From NCBI GenBank assembly GCA_002408385.1, contig DHSB01000086.1, positions 1 through 24,515 of the forward strand: 24,515 nucleotides of DNA. Reading direction: 5' to 3'. The stretch comes from Myxococcales bacterium UBA5297. Its GTDB lineage: Bacteria; Myxococcota; Myxococcia; Myxococcales; UBA5297. Numbering within the stretch: position 1 is the stretch's first letter; each line of letters begins with the position of its first letter. The translations under genes and the position numbers were made by a program. Below the pieces are notes generated by a model, which did no database searches, was not told the origin of the DNA, and worked only from the letters and a program-made list of their open reading frames with translations. This document shows, piece after piece, positions 8,801-16,129 of the stretch.

Positions 8801-9583
8801 GTGCGCTTCGCGCCCTTCGGCGAGCTCAGCCCGCAGGCGCGCGACCGGGAGGCTGCGGTCCTGCCGCTGCCCGGCGAGAAGGCGCGCTTCATCCGCACTC
8901 CGAAGAGCGAGCTGCCGGAGGGCAAGCGCGTCGCGCTCGCCCTCGCCCTCGACGCGCAGGGCCTGCTCCAGGGCAGCGGCGAGGAGGTCTACCAGGGCTT
9001 CAGCGCCGCCTACCTGAAGGCCTCGCTCGAGCGGCTCAACGACGCGCGGCGCCGCCAGGCGGTCGAGTCTTCGATAGCACGGCTGTTCGAGAACGCCGCG
9101 CTCACCGACCTCGCCATCGAGGAGATCGACGAGCCGGGCGCACCGTTGGTGGTGCGCTATCGCTTCAGCGCCCCGGGCTTCGCGCGCCAGGATGGCGAGC
9201 GGCTGGTCATTCCCCGCGGAGTCTACCCCTTCGACCTCGCGCGCCGCTTCCTCGCGCTCGCCGAGCGCCAGACCCCGCTGCTTGTCAGCGCCCCCGAGCA
9301 CCTCGAGCTGTCGGTACGCCTGAGGCTGCCGGCGGGCATGGCGCTGGCCGGAGCGCCGCAGTCGGGCGAGATCGATTCGCCGTTCGGGCGCTATCGGCGG
9401 CTCGAGCGGCTGGAGCCAGGCCTGCTCGCCATCGACGAGAAGCTCGACCTGCCGCTCGCGCGCATCCCGCCGGACCAATACCGGGCGTTCGGCGAGCTCC
9501 TCGCGACCATCGACCGCATCCAGACGAGCGAGCGGGTGCTGCAGCGCGGCGAGGTGCAGGCGCCGGCGGCCGCACCGCAGTAG
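5810..9583 (+). CDS. TPR / DUF3857 lipoprotein with degenerate transglutaminase domain
   Basis: A 1257-residue protein with a lipoprotein signal (hydrophobic core, then LAAC, Cys21). In order: helical repeats (about 30-210); a beta-rich PA14-like stretch (about 235-325, with FYWVSDVVVAADGLYQ and FELFVDG); tetratricopeptide-like helices rich in Ala/Leu/Arg/Glu (about 340-670); a DUF3857 domain (about 685-880) with SLRTLKSDGRVLEP and VEWEYLV; a transglutaminase-like domain (about 900-1000); and a C-terminal beta domain ending in ARIPPDQYRAF. The Cys normally found in a GDCKDKA-type motif is replaced: here ERGSRLSLMKSALG, residues 936-949. His980 (YGHVALLVELP) remains, and the Asp is Glu995 (FLEPA). 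The domain is probably not catalytic. The GTG at 5810 is chosen because the signal peptide begins there; the ribosome site is weak. The role is unknown, probably periplasmic binding or assembly. Confidence 0.85.
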   Translation: MNSNAPLRIVAVVCAALLAACPRPQQGSIDPLREASEAAASGRGSARERALAGHAAYLLESKPAEAEALWKRALEKKEDVWALYGLSESARRSLDTRGRVLGALRICAVEPQHPLCGVAARLGSESLGESPALDRDLEKAALEALTAGARGDAAFLLRLTAAGARRNRGDEAGAHALFAEAGMVDRALLLGPYSAFHFLEWDQAFPPERGELGGEGPLGPILPRQASAPDGHFALWGEATPADVFYWVSDVVVAADGLYQARAAGKSTFELFVDGVSAFERRDFEAWLPESMVVDVPLTAGRHRFAVKVARGAERGDLWLALSRADGKPAQLVFSAAQGAFEAPPPAFAKATSAWGTAAALAEALEPEAGKVLAAFVAARDGLRRDDQGARALADRLAERHPSAALLSLRGEAMLADPSLPRRTATGRARRDFEQALALDANEASVLQRLSAQARNEGRLDEAAERLERARAAASPKSWRVLLTAMKLAEARGVDALGQEAARRALALEPGLCDATKLLYELARRHEAVEEADRRLDELSGCPGHLGRKAEHLRHRGDLPGARALFERLSAQTPLLPGPRQEAARLAATLGAPAEATALWSELSRMWPYSAAFHKRRAESLEQAGDEAGARAAREAALRLDGSDLKLRRALAAQNGTEVLAELAEDGRAWTERYRAAKPPEDAPGVYVLDASAIEAHSDGSFTERTHVVAKVLDQRGVSLLAEVHLPAGAEILSLRTLKSDGRVLEPEAIGGKDSISLPGVEVGDFVEWEYLVAHGSRGPAVPGFAAPKFYFRIADGQLFHSSYKVRAPAGTRLEVDAHGMEAPGAESDGTWAQVKIERDSVPLFAREPNMVAMDEVVPFVQVGAGAGNAELLTGFGDYLLERSRPNVEVVRFAREAAKGLTGRAAVEALYAAVMKQIKGPEASLTARATSTLAEERGSRLSLMKSALGALGIPARIVLINPFQADPASYRFPAAERYGHVALLVELPEGELFLEPAVRFAPFGELSPQARDREAAVLPLPGEKARFIRTPKSELPEGKRVALALALDAQGLLQGSGEEVYQGFSAAYLKASLERLNDARRRQAVESSIARLFENAALTDLAIEEIDEPGAPLVVRYRFSAPGFARQDGERLVIPRGVYPFDLARRFLALAERQTPLLVSAPEHLELSVRLRLPAGMALAGAPQSGEIDSPFGRYRRLERLEPGLLAIDEKLDLPLARIPPDQYRAFGELLATIDRIQTSERVLQRGEVQAPAAAPQ

Positions 9584-9618
9584 CGCCTGTCGACGGCCGC
9601 TTGGCGATGGGCACTCAA

Positions 9619-9641
9619 CTGGCGCCGCGCCACGGCGCCAG
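9619..9641. terminator. Hairpin after the TPR/DUF3857 gene, no T-tract
   Basis: CTGGCGCCG (9619-9627) and CGGCGCCAG (9633-9641) form a perfect nine-bp stem with a five-base loop, starting 36 bases after the stop at 9583. No run of T follows, so it is only terminator-like. Confidence 0.4.
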
Positions 9642-9730
9642 CACGAGCCGCCGTCGAGGAGGCGTCGAATGACCTCGCGCGCACGGCGACACAGGTTCCG
9701 TGCCGTAAGAGGCTGGCTTGTGGCGACAGC

Positions 9731-9748
9731 CGGGTGTGGCCACACCCG
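9731..9748. promoter_or_regulatory. Perfect 18-bp palindrome upstream of the methyltransferase
   Basis: CGGGTGTGG (9731-9739) is followed directly by its reverse complement CCACACCCG (9740-9748) with no spacer. Such spacerless dyads are typical binding sites for dimeric regulators. Its position upstream of a restriction-modification methyltransferase suggests an operator, but no regulator gene is next to it. Confidence 0.4.
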
Positions 9749-9989
9749 TGGTGCGTGACAATGGGCTGGCGTTTCGATGGCGGACGACGGTGCCTGAACT
9801 ACGATCTCGGCCAAGCTACGGTCACCGGTTCATCTTGAGGCCCGTCCGCACGCCGCCCCCGCTTGGGCGCGCGTCCCGCCCTGCCTCGCTGAACAGAATG
9901 TCAGTACCCGTGGTACTCAAGGCCTCGAGGAGGTTGCGCGATGCATGAGAGCCTTGGCGCTCGTCGGCCTCGACCTGAGCAGCTTCAAA

Positions 9990-10019
9990 TCGACTGCTTC
10001 CGGACCGGTCGCGTAGGAT
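9990..10019 (+). promoter_or_regulatory. Candidate promoter of the DNA methyltransferase
   Basis: TCGACT (9990-9995, four of six matches to TTGACA) and TAGGAT (10014-10019, four of six to TATAAT) are separated by 18 bases. Transcription from it would begin near 10026, downstream of the ATG at 9941 and upstream of the ATG at 10046, so it bears on the choice of start codon. Confidence 0.3.
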
Positions 10020-10045
10020 GCAGCCGTGACAAGAGGGCCTTTGAC

Positions 10046-10987
10046 ATGCGACTCGTGCGGCAGCGCGCCGAACCAGCACAGACGAAGCCAAGAAGCTTCC
10101 CGAACGCCAGTCCAGCGGAAAAATGCGAGGTATTTCAGGCCGATGCGTTCGACTGGCTAGAACAGGCTGCCGAAAACTCCATTGAGGCGGTGATTACCGA
10201 TCCGCCCTATGGCCTCATCGAGTACAGCCCCGAGGAGCTCCGGAAAAAGGCCCATGGTGTCGGTGGGGTATGGCGCATCCCTCCTTCTTATGATGGCTGC
10301 CAGCGGTCGCCTCTCCCGCGCTTCACGGTTCTGCGCAAGTCCGACCTTGACCGTTTGCGCGAGTTCTTTGACCGGCTCGCCTCGTTGCTGCTCCCGGCGC
10401 TCGTTCCGGGGGCGCACGTATTCATCGCCACCAACCCCCTCGTATCAGGCCTCGTCTACGAGCCCTTCATCGCGGCGGGGTTCGAGAAGCGAGCCGAAAT
10501 CGTCCGCGTGGTCCATACGTTGCGCGGCGGAGACAGACCTAAGAACGCGCACGAAGAGTTCCCCGACGTGACGGTGATGCCGAAATCCTGCTGGGAGCCA
10601 TGGGGGCTTTTTCGAAAGCCCTGTGAGGGACGCGTTCAGGACAATCTGCGCAAGTGGCGCACTGGCGGCCTGCGGCGGCTCTCCGCAGACAAGCCGTTCA
10701 AGGATCTCATCTATTCGTCGCCAGCGCGCGGCGAGGAGAGGAAGATCGCCCCGCATCCCTCCCTCAAACCACAGAGCTTCATGCGGCAACTTGCGCGCGC
10801 CTCACTCCCGCTTGGCGAGGGCGTCATCCTTGATCCGTTCATGGGCTCGGGCTCGACGCTGGCGGCGGCCACCGCGTGCGGTCTTCGGAGTATTGGCATC
10901 GAACGCGCTCCGGAGTTCTTTGAACTCGCAAAGCGCGCAATTCCCAAGCTGGCCGCGCTTCAAGTCGCTGCCCAGGGGAGCAGCTAG
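10046..10987 (+). CDS. Beta-class DNA methyltransferase (N6-adenine/N4-cytosine type)
   Basis: A 313-residue methyltransferase transferring a methyl group from S-adenosylmethionine to an exocyclic amino group of DNA. Motif IV is TDPPYG (residues 51-56). The SAM-binding motif I comes late, as DPFMGSGST (263-271) followed by GLRSIGIERAPEFFELAKRA. This IV-before-I order defines the beta class. The region between, with SYDG, LPRFTVL, ATNPLV, LRGGDRPKNAHEEFP and APHPSLKPQ, would carry target recognition. GAGGG lies about 8-12 bases before the ATG at 10046. An in-frame ATG at 9941 has a stronger GAGGAGG, but the extra 35 residues look unlike the family, so the start is uncertain. The stop overlaps the convergent endonuclease remnant by four bases (CTAG). 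G+C is lower than in neighbours, suggesting acquisition. The target site cannot be read from sequence. Confidence 0.9.
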   Translation: MRLVRQRAEPAQTKPRSFPNASPAEKCEVFQADAFDWLEQAAENSIEAVITDPPYGLIEYSPEELRKKAHGVGGVWRIPPSYDGCQRSPLPRFTVLRKSDLDRLREFFDRLASLLLPALVPGAHVFIATNPLVSGLVYEPFIAAGFEKRAEIVRVVHTLRGGDRPKNAHEEFPDVTVMPKSCWEPWGLFRKPCEGRVQDNLRKWRTGGLRRLSADKPFKDLIYSSPARGEERKIAPHPSLKPQSFMRQLARASLPLGEGVILDPFMGSGSTLAAATACGLRSIGIERAPEFFELAKRAIPKLAALQVAAQGSS

Positions 10988-11411
10988 GCCTTCTTGCGGC
11001 GAGGCTTGCTCCTGCTCTTCGAGGGCGCTGCCGGACCAGCGGTGGGAACCTGTCGGTCTAGGTAGACCCATCCCGCGCGAAGCTTCTGAAGTCCGTGCTT
11101 GTCCAGGGTCGAGGTTCTTGTTCCGAGTTCGCCTCGCGGGTTGTTGCGGAAGTCGGCGACCTTGACCTGGGCGATGTAGACCTCCGTGAAGGTCAGTGGC
11201 TCCGGTCCGCGACGGGCTTCTGAACGTCCTTATCCACCTGATAGACGAATACGCACAGATACTGGTCGCGAGCGCCATGCGCGTCGACCGCACCACCCGC
11301 CTTCTGCGTCGCCTTGATTTCTACGCCGTCCTGGCTCGACTTGATCAAGGTTCGATTCGCCGCCGGTTTCGCCCCCCCAAGGCTTACGCGCCGAGTGGGT
11401 CGACCGGGCAA
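10984..11411 (-). pseudogene. Frameshifted, truncated restriction endonuclease-like gene
   Basis: Two overlapping minus-strand frames read as one protein. The first (start no later than the TTG at 11411, stop at 11193) carries KSSQDGVEIKATQ, GAVDAHGARDQYLCVFVYQ and VDKDVQKP. The second (about 11202 down to the stop at 10984) continues as EPLTFTEVYIAQVKVADF, RGELGTRTSTLDKHGLQKLR, AGWVYLDRQ and a Lys/Arg-rich tail. The switch between 11203 and 11220 equals loss of one base (or gain of two); no slippery heptamer is visible there. The VEIKA core resembles the E-x-K half of a PD-(D/E)xK nuclease site. Tail-to-tail placement against a methyltransferase fits a type II restriction partner. No convincing N-terminus exists upstream, and a run of seven C (11372-11378) is another possible frameshift point. 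Coding character is clear; the endonuclease call is inference. Confidence 0.6.
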
Positions 11412-11727
11412 AAGGGCAAAAGCTCGAGGAGCTGGCCCGAGCGGCCTGCTCGCGGCGAAGCGGGTCTTGGGCTCGGGCCGGCCCGCACGGCCTTCCGACT
11501 CCGGTCCAAGAGAGAGGTGGGAGGGCTGGCCACGTAGGCGCTCGCGACGTGCCGTGGTGTGCGCGAGGGGAGAAGCGACCCTTTTTCAACTTCATGAGGA
11601 CCGGGAGAGCGCCCATCTCGACCCCTGAGATGGGTTGCGAGTAGAGTTCGCCGCGCCAATCGTCGGGGGGGCCAGCAGCGCGTGGAGCCATCCGGCGATG
11701 GTCAACTCCAACCATCCGAGGAGCTTC
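11412..11727. other. Gene-free interval of 316 bases
   Basis: Upstream of the endonuclease remnant no frame continues with protein-like sequence. The region holds a small perfect hairpin, CCCATCTC (11612-11619) and GAGATGGG (11627-11634) with a seven-base loop. The sequence TAGAGT at 11642-11647 could be a -10 box for the membrane protein gene, but it has no -35 partner. Nothing else is recognisable. Confidence 0.45.
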
Positions 11728-12132
11728 ATGAACGAAGAGCTGATGGCACAGCAGGGCGCGGGACTGGCGGTCTTCCCTCTCATCATCGGGCTGGCGGTCG
11801 CCGTCTTGGTCATCGCCGCGATGTGGAAGGTCTTCACCAAGGCGGGCAAGCCGGGTTGGGCGGCCATCGTCCCCATCTACAACATCGTCGTCATGCTCGA
11901 GATCGCCGGTAAGCCAGTCTGGTGGCTCGTGCTCTACTTCATCCCCGTCGCCAACCTGGTCGCCACGATTGTCGTCAACGTCGGAATCGCGCGAAGCTTC
12001 GGGAAGAGCGTCGGTTTCGGGCTCGGGCTCGCGTTCGTGTCGGTCATCTTCGTCCCCATCCTCGGCTTCGGCAGCGCCACCTACGGCGGCAGCCCAGGTC
12101 AGGCGCCCGGCGAGATAGCTCCCGCGATGTAG
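11728..12132 (+). CDS. DUF5684-like small membrane protein
   Basis: A 134-residue membrane protein. Three hydrophobic segments are visible: about 13-32 (VFPLIIGLAVAVLVIAAMW), about 47-80 and about 86-112. The family signature follows the first one: MWKVFTKAGKPGWAAIVPIY, then EIAGKPVWWLVLYFIPVAN, ARSFGKSVGFGLGL and PILGFGSATY. This matches DUF5684, a family of unknown function in the cytoplasmic membrane. The ATG at 11728 has CGAGGAG ending five bases upstream; an alternative Met five codons on is less well placed. The gene is monocistronic, ending in a strong intrinsic terminator. Confidence 0.8.
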   Translation: MNEELMAQQGAGLAVFPLIIGLAVAVLVIAAMWKVFTKAGKPGWAAIVPIYNIVVMLEIAGKPVWWLVLYFIPVANLVATIVVNVGIARSFGKSVGFGLGLAFVSVIFVPILGFGSATYGGSPGQAPGEIAPAM

Positions 12133-12160
12133 CGCAAGGGAACGACCCGCTTCTCTCGAG

Positions 12161-12195
12161 GGAGAGCGCCCTTTGCGGCGCTCTCCTTTTCTTTT
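12161..12195 (+). terminator. Rho-independent terminator
   Basis: GGAGAGCGCC (12161-12170) pairs perfectly with GGCGCTCTCC (12177-12186) around a six-base loop and is followed by TTTTCTTTT (12187-12195). It lies 28 bases after the stop of the membrane protein gene. It is the only classical stem plus T-tract I found in the window. Confidence 0.93.
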
Positions 12196-12497
12196 GTCCT
12201 GCGACGGCCCGCACCCAATCGTCGCCGGGCGGCCTAAGATGCTTGGTACACAAAGGGTTGGGGCAGAGGGTGCTCGCTCATCGAGCTTGCATCACTCTCC
12301 TTACTACTGCCCGCCCCCGGCGCCCGCGGTGGCGCCGCGACACGCACGACCTGCCGACGCCCGATGCGCCGCCTGCTCGCGGGCAAGGTGCGCACGCGTG
12401 GGCAGAGGAGGACAGCCGGCGGCCCATCGAGAGGCTCCACCGACACGAACCGCCCCGACGCCGAGCGCGCCGGGCCACAGCGAAGAGGGGATGAACG
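12196..12497. other. Upstream region of the trehalose gene, 302 bases
   Basis: No protein-like frame. TAAGAT at 12235-12240 could be a -10 box, but no good -35 lies 16-18 bases before it. The region should contain the promoter and leader of the otsA-otsB fusion gene. Confidence 0.4.
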
Positions 12498-14816
12498 ATG
12501 ACCAGCAAGAGCGCTTCGGCCTCCGTCGGCCTCGCCGCTGCCCAAGAGGCAGACCAGGCCCTCGCGACCCGCCCCCCGCTGCAGCTCGAACGGCCGTTGG
12601 CCTCCCTGCTTTCACTCGCCGGACAGCCTGCGGCCCCGCGGCGCGTCCTGCTGGTCTCCAACCGGCTGCCGGTCACCGTAAAGGTCGACAAGCAGAAGGT
12701 CACCGTTGCCCGCAGCAGCGGAGGGCTCGCCACCGGCTTGAGCGGCCCCCACCGGCGCTCGGGCGGCCTGTGGATAGGCTGGCCCGGCGAGACCTCGCGG
12801 CTCGACGAGGCGCAGCGCGAGCAGCTCGACGCCGACCTCACCGCGCTCAACACCGTGCCCCTCTACCTGAGCGCCTCCGAGGTCAACCGCTTCTACGAGA
12901 GCTTCTCGAACGGCGTGCTCTGGCCGCTCTTCCACTACCTGGTCGACCGCATCCCGCTGCACCCGCGCGACTGGAACACCTACGAGCAGGTCAACCAGCG
13001 CTTCGCCGACCTGGTGGCCGAGCGCTACCGGCCCGGCGACCTGATCTGGGTCCACGACTACCAGCTCTGCCTCGTCCCCGGGATGCTGCGCCAGAGGCTG
13101 CCCGAGGCGCGCATCGGCTTTTTCCTCCACATCCCGTTTCCCGCCAACGAGGTCTTCCGCGTCCTGCCCTGGCGCGAGCAGCTCCTGCAGGGAATGCTCG
13201 GCGCGGACCTGATCGGCTTCCACACCCTCTCCTACGTGCGCCACTTCACCAACGCGCTGCTCTATACGCTGGGGCTCGCGCCCGGGCCCGAGCACGTCTG
13301 GCATCAAGGCCGCAAGGTGCGCATCGGCGCCTTCCCGATGGGCATCGACGCCGACAGCTTCGCGGTGCTCGCCGACACCGACGAGGTCCAGCGCGAGGTC
13401 GAGCGGCTGCGCCAGGAGTCCTACGGGCACCAGCTCATCCTGGGCATCGACCGGCTCGACTACACCAAGGGCATCCCGCGACGGCTGCTGGCCGTCGAGC
13501 GGCTGCTCGAGCGCGAGCCGGCGCTGCGCGGCAAGCTGCGCTTCATCCAGGTCGCCGTCCCCTCGCGCACCAAGATCAGCGAGTACAAGGCCTACCGCGA
13601 GAGCGTCGATCTGCTGGTCGGGCGCATCAACGGCGCCTACGGCTCGCCGGTCTCGATGCCCATCCACTACCTGTTTCGCTCCTTCTCGCAGAAGCAGATC
13701 ACCGCGATGTACCGCGCCGCCGACGTGATGGCGGTGACCCCGCTGCGCGACGGGATGAACCTGGTCGCCAAGGAGTTCGTCGCCTCGCGCACCGACGAGG
13801 ACGGCGTGCTCGTGCTCAGCGAATTGGCGGGCGCGGCCTCCGAGCTGGGCGAGGCGCTCATCGTCAACCCCTACGACATCGCCGGCTCGGCCGAGACCCT
13901 CGCCAAGGCGCTGGCGATGCCCGCCGGAGAGCGGCGCACGCGCATGCGGGCGCTGCGCCGCCGGGTCTTCCAGTACGACGTGCACACCTGGGCCCAGAGC
14001 TTCGTCGACGGGCTGTCGCAGGAGAGCGACGGGCCCGCGGCCGAACAAGGCTTCCAGTCCAAGGCCGAGCTCGACGCGCTCGTCGAGCGGCTGCGCGGCG
14101 CGGCCCGGCTGCTGCTGCTGCTCGACTACGACGGGACCCTGGTCCCCTTCGTCGGCCGGCCCGAGCTGGCCGCCCCGGACCCGGCGCTGCGCGGGCTGCT
14201 CCTGGCGCTCGCCCGCAGGCCGCAGACCGAGGTGCACGTGGTGAGCGGCCGCACCCATGACGTGCTCGAGCGCTGGCTGGGCGATCTGCCCATCGGCCTG
14301 CACGCCGAGCACGGCCTCTGGTCGCGCCGCGACCCGGACGACGCCTGGAGCCTGGACCACGAGGTGCCCACCGACTGGCAGCACCTGGTGCGCGGGGTCT
14401 TCGAGCAGTTCGTCATCCGCGTCCCGGGCAGCTTCATCGAGGAGAAGACCGCCTCGATGGCCTGGCACTACCGGATGGCCGACTCCGAATTCGGCGCCCG
14501 GCAGGCCAAGGAGCTGCACATCCACCTGACGCACACCCTGGCCAACTTCCCGATCGAGGTGCTGCCGGGCAACCGCGTCATCGAAGTGCGCCCGCACGGC
14601 ATCCACAAGGGCCTCATCGTCGAGCGGCTCAAACAGGAGGCGCCGCAGGCGACCTTCGTCGCGGTCGGCGACGACCGGACCGACGAGGACCTGTTCGCCG
14701 CGCTTCCCGGCGGCGGGACCGCCATCCACGTCGGCCCCGACCCGAGCCGGGCGGCCGTGCGCATCGCCGACGTCGCCGCCGCCCGCGCGCTGCTGCGGGC
14801 GCTCACCGAGAAGTAG
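12498..14816 (+). CDS. otsAB: Fused trehalose-6-phosphate synthase/phosphatase (OtsA-OtsB)
   Basis: A 772-residue bifunctional cytoplasmic enzyme. The N-terminal GT20 domain (about 48-510) joins NDP-glucose to glucose-6-phosphate. Its signs are VSNRLPV (R56), [21 protein letters not shown] (D187), FFLHIPFP, and [12 protein letters not shown] with R319 and K324, spaced as in E. coli OtsA, then [15 protein letters not shown]. The C-terminal HAD phosphatase domain (about 530-772) removes the phosphate to give trehalose: [11 protein letters not shown] (D543, D545), VSGRTHD, and GDDRTDED from 725. A non-conserved extension of about 45 residues precedes the GT20 domain. GAGGGG sits seven bases before the ATG at 12498. 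The convergent esterase gene overlaps its 3' end by 14 bases. Both active sites look complete. Confidence 0.97.
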   Translation: MTSKSASASVGLAAAQEADQALATRPPLQLERPLASLLSLAGQPAAPRRVLLVSNRLPVTVKVDKQKVTVARSSGGLATGLSGPHRRSGGLWIGWPGETSRLDEAQREQLDADLTALNTVPLYLSASEVNRFYESFSNGVLWPLFHYLVDRIPLHPRDWNTYEQVNQRFADLVAERYRPGDLIWVHDYQLCLVPGMLRQRLPEARIGFFLHIPFPANEVFRVLPWREQLLQGMLGADLIGFHTLSYVRHFTNALLYTLGLAPGPEHVWHQGRKVRIGAFPMGIDADSFAVLADTDEVQREVERLRQESYGHQLILGIDRLDYTKGIPRRLLAVERLLEREPALRGKLRFIQVAVPSRTKISEYKAYRESVDLLVGRINGAYGSPVSMPIHYLFRSFSQKQITAMYRAADVMAVTPLRDGMNLVAKEFVASRTDEDGVLVLSELAGAASELGEALIVNPYDIAGSAETLAKALAMPAGERRTRMRALRRRVFQYDVHTWAQSFVDGLSQESDGPAAEQGFQSKAELDALVERLRGAARLLLLLDYDGTLVPFVGRPELAAPDPALRGLLLALARRPQTEVHVVSGRTHDVLERWLGDLPIGLHAEHGLWSRRDPDDAWSLDHEVPTDWQHLVRGVFEQFVIRVPGSFIEEKTASMAWHYRMADSEFGARQAKELHIHLTHTLANFPIEVLPGNRVIEVRPHGIHKGLIVERLKQEAPQATFVAVGDDRTDEDLFAALPGGGTAIHVGPDPSRAAVRIADVAAARALLRALTEK

Positions 14817-15810
14817 CCAGCCGGTCCGAGCCGCTCGGCAGGCTCTCGGCGAGGAAGTCGAACGTCTCGCGCCAGCTCTGCCGCGCCTGCCTGCGCCAGA
14901 CGAGCGCGTGGAAGGCGTGCAGCTCGCCCGGGTAGATGCGCACCCGGTGCGCCACGCCGAGCCGCGCGAGCGCGGCGCCCAACCGGCGCGTGTCGTCGAG
15001 GACAGGATCCCGGGTCCCGGCGAAGGCGAAGACGGGCGGCAGCCTCCGCGCGGGCGGCTCGGCGCGCTCGAGGACGAGCAGCGGATCGGCCAGCTCGAGT
15101 CCGCCGGGGCCCGCCGCGTGCGCGCCCCGCAGGTAGCCGTCGCTGACGCTCTGCATCCGCTCGAAGAGCCAGCGCGGCAGCCGGCGCCGGCGCACGAAGC
15201 GCTCGATGTCACTCACCTGCAACAGGCCGCAGGCGGCGACGAGCGCCGCCGGCGCGAGCCCGGCGTCGAAGGCGGCCTTCGCGAAAGGCTCGGGGCGCGG
15301 GCAAGAGCTGGCGAGCGCGAGCGAGGTGACCAGGTTGGCCCCGGCCGACTCGCCGGCGAGGACGACCCGCTCCGGGTCGCCGCCGAAAGACTCGAGGTTG
15401 CGGGCGAGCCAGCCCCAGGCCGCGCAGACGTCCTCAAGCGCGGCGGGATAGGGGTTTGCCGGCGCGAGCCGGTACTCGACGTTGAAGACGAGGAAGCCCC
15501 GGCGCGCGAAGGCGAGCGCCATCAGCCAGTGCGTCTCCTTGGAGAGGATGGAGAAGCCGCCCCCGTGGACGTAGAAGACGACCGGATAAGGAGCCGTGCC
15601 GCGCGGCTTGTGCACGTCGAGCCGGTGCGCCGCCTGCCCACCTTCCCGGTAGGCCAGGTCGCGCAGCACGCGGATGCCGTAGAGCTCGGGCCGGGCAAGC
15701 GGGACCGCCCGCCCAATGCCCGACAGGCCCTCGAAGAACCCCTCGACCGCCCAGCCGCCGAGACGCCGGCTCAAGGTGGCCGCCCTGCCCTGCAATCGCT
15801 CTGGCTTCAT
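14803..15810 (-). CDS. HSL-family (family IV) alpha/beta-hydrolase, esterase/lipase
   Basis: A 335-residue alpha/beta-hydrolase of the hormone-sensitive-lipase type. YVHGGGFSI (80-88) is the oxyanion-hole HGGG motif. GESAG (153-157) holds the nucleophile S155, D268 lies in AGTRDPVLDD, and H298 in GELHAFH, so the triad is complete. Family members hydrolyse esters of short to medium acids; the natural substrate is unknown. There is no signal peptide, so it is probably cytoplasmic. The ATG at 15810 (GGGCGG just before) or the one at 15822 four codons upstream could start it. It lies between two trehalose genes, opposite in strand to both, and overlaps the otsAB stop by 14 bases. Confidence 0.9.
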   Translation of the reverse strand: MKPERLQGRAATLSRRLGGWAVEGFFEGLSGIGRAVPLARPELYGIRVLRDLAYREGGQAAHRLDVHKPRGTAPYPVVFYVHGGGFSILSKETHWLMALAFARRGFLVFNVEYRLAPANPYPAALEDVCAAWGWLARNLESFGGDPERVVLAGESAGANLVTSLALASSCPRPEPFAKAAFDAGLAPAALVAACGLLQVSDIERFVRRRRLPRWLFERMQSVSDGYLRGAHAAGPGGLELADPLLVLERAEPPARRLPPVFAFAGTRDPVLDDTRRLGAALARLGVAHRVRIYPGELHAFHALVWRRQARQSWRETFDFLAESLPSGSDRLATSR

Positions 15811-16129
15811 GCCGCCCACCATAGTCCGCGGCAGGTTTGGCGCTCCAGCGGGCAGGCGGCCATGACTCGTCCGTCTCAAGATGTGGCGGGAAATCGGCGC
15901 GAGGCGGGACCGCCGCCATCTCGGCGGCCTGCTTGCACGCGTGAAGTAGAGGCGCTGAAGCGTGGCTGAGGAAGGAGCCCTCGACGGCCCTTCAGACCTC
16001 CGCGACCGGAAGGGCCCCCGACCCGACTTCTGCAGGGCGAACGAGCCGCCGGGCGCGCACCCGCGCTCCAACGGCGCTTCGTTTGAGGTCCAAGTTTACA
16101 GGACGCGCTCAGGGGCTAGACTCGGAGCC
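15811..16129. other. Divergent promoter region between esterase and treT genes
   Basis: About 310 bases without a credible gene. The rightmost part carries the promoter candidate at 16095-16122. For the esterase direction I see no clear box. Confidence 0.45.
16095..16122 (+). promoter_or_regulatory. Candidate promoter giving a leaderless treT mRNA
   Basis: TTTACA (16095-16100, five of six to the -35 consensus) and TAGACT (16117-16122, four of six to the -10 consensus) are 16 bases apart. The ATG at 16130 begins eight bases after the -10 box, where transcription would start. The only Shine-Dalgarno-like GGAG ends two bases before the ATG, too close to work well. Both facts fit a leaderless transcript. 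Confidence 0.4.

Larger units (their letters stand above)
9584..10045. other. Gene-free boundary region with palindromes
   Basis: Between the giant lipoprotein and the methyltransferase the G+C content drops and the strong third-position bias fades. The region holds two perfect palindromic elements (9619-9641 and 9731-9748) and a candidate promoter (9990-10019). Short open frames on both strands have no recognisable motif. It may be the left edge of an acquired segment, but I find no integrase, IS end or target duplication. Confidence 0.45.

Noticed and set aside
5285..9814. A 1509-codon minus-strand open frame antisense to the TPR/DUF3857 gene
   Set aside because: It mirrors the codon bias of the plus-strand gene, has no motif or signal, and is rich in Arg/Gly/Leu/Ala/Glu as expected for an antisense G+C shadow. 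The plus-strand gene has recognisable domains.
9945..10016. A 23-codon open frame upstream of the methyltransferase as a leader peptide
   Set aside because: Its start overlaps the 9941 ATG and it uses the same ribosome site. No pausing codons or attenuator-like hairpins are visible.
9941..10045. Upstream ATG (9941) with a strong GAGGAGG as the methyltransferase start
   Set aside because: The additional 35 residues lack family character and the candidate promoter would start transcription downstream of it. Kept as an alternative, not excluded.
9822..10091. An 89-codon minus-strand frame in the boundary region, possibly a remnant gene
   Set aside because: Part of it (LLEALSTTGTDILFSEAG) looks protein-like, but I recognise no family, and no ribosome site or neighbour supports it.
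11193..11220. Programmed -1 frameshift in the endonuclease-like gene
   Set aside because: No X-XXY-YYZ slippery heptamer or adjacent stem was found. A mutation or sequencing error is simpler.
12612..15212. An 866-codon minus-strand frame antisense to otsAB
   Set aside because: Antisense to a gene with complete active sites; low-complexity composition and no conserved motif.
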